Shown piece after piece: positions 61,523 through 64,000 of a stretch of DNA of 64,000 nucleotides. This DNA comes from Tilletia caries (lineage: Eukaryota; Basidiomycota; Exobasidiomycetes; Tilletiales; Tilletiaceae): the NCBI GenBank assembly GCA_032718865.1, contig JALUTQ010000005.1, positions 620,001 to 684,000 on the forward strand. The letters run 5' to 3'. The first letter of the stretch is position 1; every line of letters begins with the position of its first letter. A program made the position numbers and the translations under genes. Under the pieces are notes generated by a model, which saw nothing but the letters and a program-made list of their open reading frames with translations, ran no database searches and was not told the origin of the DNA.

Positions 61523-62665
61523 TCATGCAGTCTTCTTCGTTTCCTGGGCGGCATCGACCTTGCCACCACTGGACTGTTCGCCTTGCTGTTTGGCCAGAGC
61601 CTGCTTTGCCGCTTCCGCATTGAGTCTCTTGTGAGCGATGGCCTCTTTGCGTTTCAAGATGGTCATCAAGCCAACTGCGACGGCGAATGGAGGGAGGACC
61701 CATTCGAGGAGCCACATTGTGAATCCTCCTATTGATGCCGTCCTTCTTTGCCAACGTTGAACGAGCTCGGCAACCTGTGCGCGAAGTGCTTCGGATGAGC
61801 GCGATGACTTGTTGGCTGAGGCGGATGTCGAAGCTGACAAGGGAACTGGAGTCGTGGCTTCGGAGCCAGTTCCGGCGAGGAGGGCGGAAGAGTTGTCCAG
61901 GATGACGTCTGCGTATGGAAGCTTGTCTTCGAGAGGGAGTTGTGAAGCCAGTCTTGACCGGGCGTCTTCCTCCGTCAGGCCGTTAGCAGCGTCGCGCGAG
62001 ATCATCCGGTTCAGTTGATCTTGAGGAGAACTGGAGGCGACCATGGTCAAGGTGAGCGGGTGAACAGGGATTGTAAGGCAACAGGGAAGGTTCCACAGGG
62101 ACTCACCACCATACAACGACAATCTCGCCACAGAATGTCCATAGGCCCGCTTCGACCAAAAGGGGAGCATCGACGACGACGACCTTGGATCCTTTGATCC
62201 AGAAGAGGAACAGCAACCAGGCCATCCGTTTCCGCACAGCCGAATGGGTGATGCGATTCAGTACTTTGCGTTGGTCGGGGTCATTGAACACGATCCGTCC
62301 AAGGCTCGGTCGGTCGAGCGTTCCATCTTCTTTCAGAATGGTAGAGCCGAAGTGTTTCACGATCGCTTTGAGGGCGGGCGTGCCTGGCTCGACCACGGCA
62401 CGGGCCAAGGTGTCGAGATCGATGAGCGGGATCTTGTGGACCTCGGACAGAAGTTGTGAGACAGTAGATTTGCCTGTGATTCTCGTCCACAGACAGCCTC
62501 AAGGTATGAATAAATACACATCAGGCTCGAAAAGGGAGCCTGAGCAAGGACATACCTGAGGCAATGCCGCCCGTCAGACCAACGACTGTGAAGAAGAACC
62601 AGCCAAGAAAGATGTGTGAGCCTCAGCTACAAATTGAGTCAGTGCTATCCGAACTCACCCAGCAT
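61523..62665 (-). CDS. CAB5: Dephospho-CoA kinase (Cab5 type) with C-terminal membrane segment
   Basis: It phosphorylates dephospho-CoA in the last step of coenzyme A synthesis. Exons 62665-62659 (7 bp), 62585-62556 (30 bp), 62473-62107 and 62030-61523 give 912 nt (303 residues). The P-loop, MLVVGLTGGIASGKSTVSQL, is built from the first three exons, with the codon of G13 split by an intron. Then come IPLIDLDTLARAVVEPGTPA, LGRIVFNDPDQRKVLNRITH and KVVVVDAPLLVEAGLW, all typical of the family. After the last intron comes SPQDQLNRMISRDAANGLTE, then DARSRLASQLPLEDKLPYAD and VILDNS. A roughly 60-residue tail with one membrane segment (MWLLEWVLPPFAVAVGLMTI) is an addition to the core enzyme and suggests mitochondrial or ER membrane anchoring, as in fungal Cab5. 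Confidence 0.93.
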
Positions 62666-63674
62666 GCTGAGTTTCCGAGAGATTCGACTTCACTTCAGTT
62701 CAGTTCACAGAACGGAGTCCCAATACCTGGAGGCAGCGAGCACTTGAGAGTAAGGCCAATTGAATGTCTTCGATGGGGACATATAGAAGAGCAATTGAAC
62801 GGGAGAGATCGAGCGTCGCGAAGCCACGTGGGACAGCACTTTTCGAAAGGCGATTATGAACGCAAAATTGGGAGCGAAAAAGAGCAGAGGAACGCATCAG
62901 CAGCAAGTGAGTCGTGAGAGCGAGCTTCCTTTCCTTCGCACTTCGCACTTCTGACAGCTCACCCTCGCGACGCGCTTCTATAATCGCCTCCCTTTCCGCG
63001 CAGTGTAACACCACCCCGAAGGCCAAGTACGCTTGCTGCCTTGCTCCCCCACCCACCCGCGCTCCGTCCCCCCTCGCCTTCCTCTCCGTCTCGTTCTTTC
63101 GTGTGTGTTGTGTTGTTGTAGGTGCGTATACCCACGTTTCGCGACCAACACCTTCCCCTGGCCTTCGCCTCTGACTTCTCCTTCCCTTCTTTCTGGTTTC
63201 TGCTCACAGAAGAGCAGCTGTCCTCGCACAAAATACGCGCCAGCTTCGTTATCACGGACTAGGAACAGGTTTGACTGGTGCCCGTCAGACATCGTAGCAT
63301 TCACATACCACCTCCCCTCCCAACTTTCACCTTTCTTGTACTACTCCTTTTTTTTTTCCTTCCCTTCCCTGCCTTCGGACCTCTTATCTTTTCTCTTCCT
63401 TTTCCACACGGCGGCCCACTGCAAGTTCGGGCCCTCCTTACTGGATCATCCAAGTCTCCAGCTCTTTGCTCGCGCCTAGCTCGTTCTGGTCGTCGCCCTT
63501 TCACCTGCTTTTCTCGGTTTGCACATTATCAAGTCGTCAAGGCGCTTATTATTTCGCCCTTGTCGGTGAGTGACAGAGCAACTCTCCTTGAACCTGCGCA
63601 CCTCACAAGCCAAACTAACTGACTCACTTTTTCGGGTGCGGCAGATTTTTTGCTGCAAAACTAACTGCAAGTCA
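62666..63674. promoter_or_regulatory. Long CT-rich promoter and leader of the last gene
   Basis: 1009 bp with no supported coding frame. From about 63010 to 63480 the plus strand is strongly pyrimidine-rich, including a T run at 63347-63357. A good intron (GTGAGT donor 63566, CTAAC/CTGAC branch-like sites, GCAG acceptor ending 63644, 79 bp) lies in the 5' UTR 30 bp before the start codon. Such leaders are common for strongly expressed fungal genes. Confidence 0.5.
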
Positions 63675-64000
63675 TGGTTAATCCCGAGCAAGACCATCTG
63701 CACTCGATGCCCTCCTCCCGTCGGTCCAGCGGCGAAGAAAACCGCGCTTTCACTCGCTCGGTAATCCTTCCTGGCGGCAACGGGTCTGGAATGAATGGCC
63801 ATGGCTTTGTGCCAGCCTCCATGGCTGGGGCCTCCGCCGGTCTGACCGCGCCCCTCTCTCAGTCCGTCTCCGACCTCAAGAACAGCATTCGGTCCATGCC
63901 AGGCTCGCGTCGCACCAGCGGAGATGAGGAGCGCTTCTTTGGCCGTGCTGGTCTTCCCGCCAACTTCGGCTCCGTCAACGCAGGCCAAAACTTTGCACAG
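63675..64000 (+). CDS. Start of an unidentified gene (cut by the window end)
   Basis: An open frame starts MVNPEQDHLHSMPSSRRSSG and stays open through 108 codons to the end of the window. It is Ser/Gly/Asn-rich with two similar basic motifs (SMPSSRRSSGEE and SMPGSRRTSGDEERFFGR), which look like repeated kinase target sites (RRxS). The N-terminal region is disordered in character and no domain is yet visible, so no function is assigned. The 5' UTR intron and CT-rich leader just upstream support this start. Confidence 0.65.

Overview
The window reads as nuclear DNA of a fungus, most probably a basidiomycete. Almost every gene is broken by short introns of about 45-140 bp with GT-AG borders. The proteins are typical fungal housekeeping genes, and the accessory genes look like families I associate with Basidiomycota. 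I cannot name a genus. I saw no tRNA, rRNA or CRISPR array.

Layout. Left flank (1-9170): SAC3/GANP mRNA-export scaffold (minus, runs off the left edge), TRP2 anthranilate synthase component I (minus), splicing factor SF3a subunit 1 (plus) and the ergosterol scaffold ERG28 (minus). Accessory island (about 9.8-28.8 kb): an orphan acidic reading frame, a three-copy telomere-like repeat, four head-to-tail copies of a 1.83-1.97 kb unit that each carry the same decayed malate dehydrogenase fragment, a divergent pair of many-exon genes of unknown function (18140-22141 minus, 23029-24698 plus), and a frameshifted non-LTR retroelement with reverse transcriptase and a restriction-like endonuclease region. 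Right flank (29.2 kb to the end): ERF2-type DHHC palmitoyltransferase, a small UBA/CUE-like protein, a mitochondrial conserved protein, a Ser-rich SANT-like protein, VPS1 dynamin, an acidic/basic nuclear-type protein, the P5A ATPase SPF1, PP1 inhibitor-2/GLC8, a WW-domain protein, a RhoGEF with PH domain, the giant HEAT protein LAA1/HEATR5, dephospho-CoA kinase, and the start of one further gene.

The housekeeping genes do not form a pathway. Several belong to membrane traffic and ER function: VPS1, LAA1, ERF2, SPF1, ERG28 and RhoGEF. Divergent pairs share short promoters: TRP2/SF3A1, ERF2/31182, 33459/VPS1 and RhoGEF/LAA1. For eleven genes (TRP2, SF3A1, ERF2, the 31182 gene, the mitochondrial protein, VPS1, SPF1, GLC8, WW protein, RhoGEF, LAA1, DPCK and a few others as noted) I placed splice sites by hand, and the spliced lengths are exact multiples of three. 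All introns are predictions without RNA evidence.

The strongest candidates for something undescribed are the divergent gene pair in the island, the tandem array with embedded mdh remnants and a telomere-like edge, and a 272-bp cluster of 13 direct and inverted GAGGCAAA motifs upstream of GLC8.
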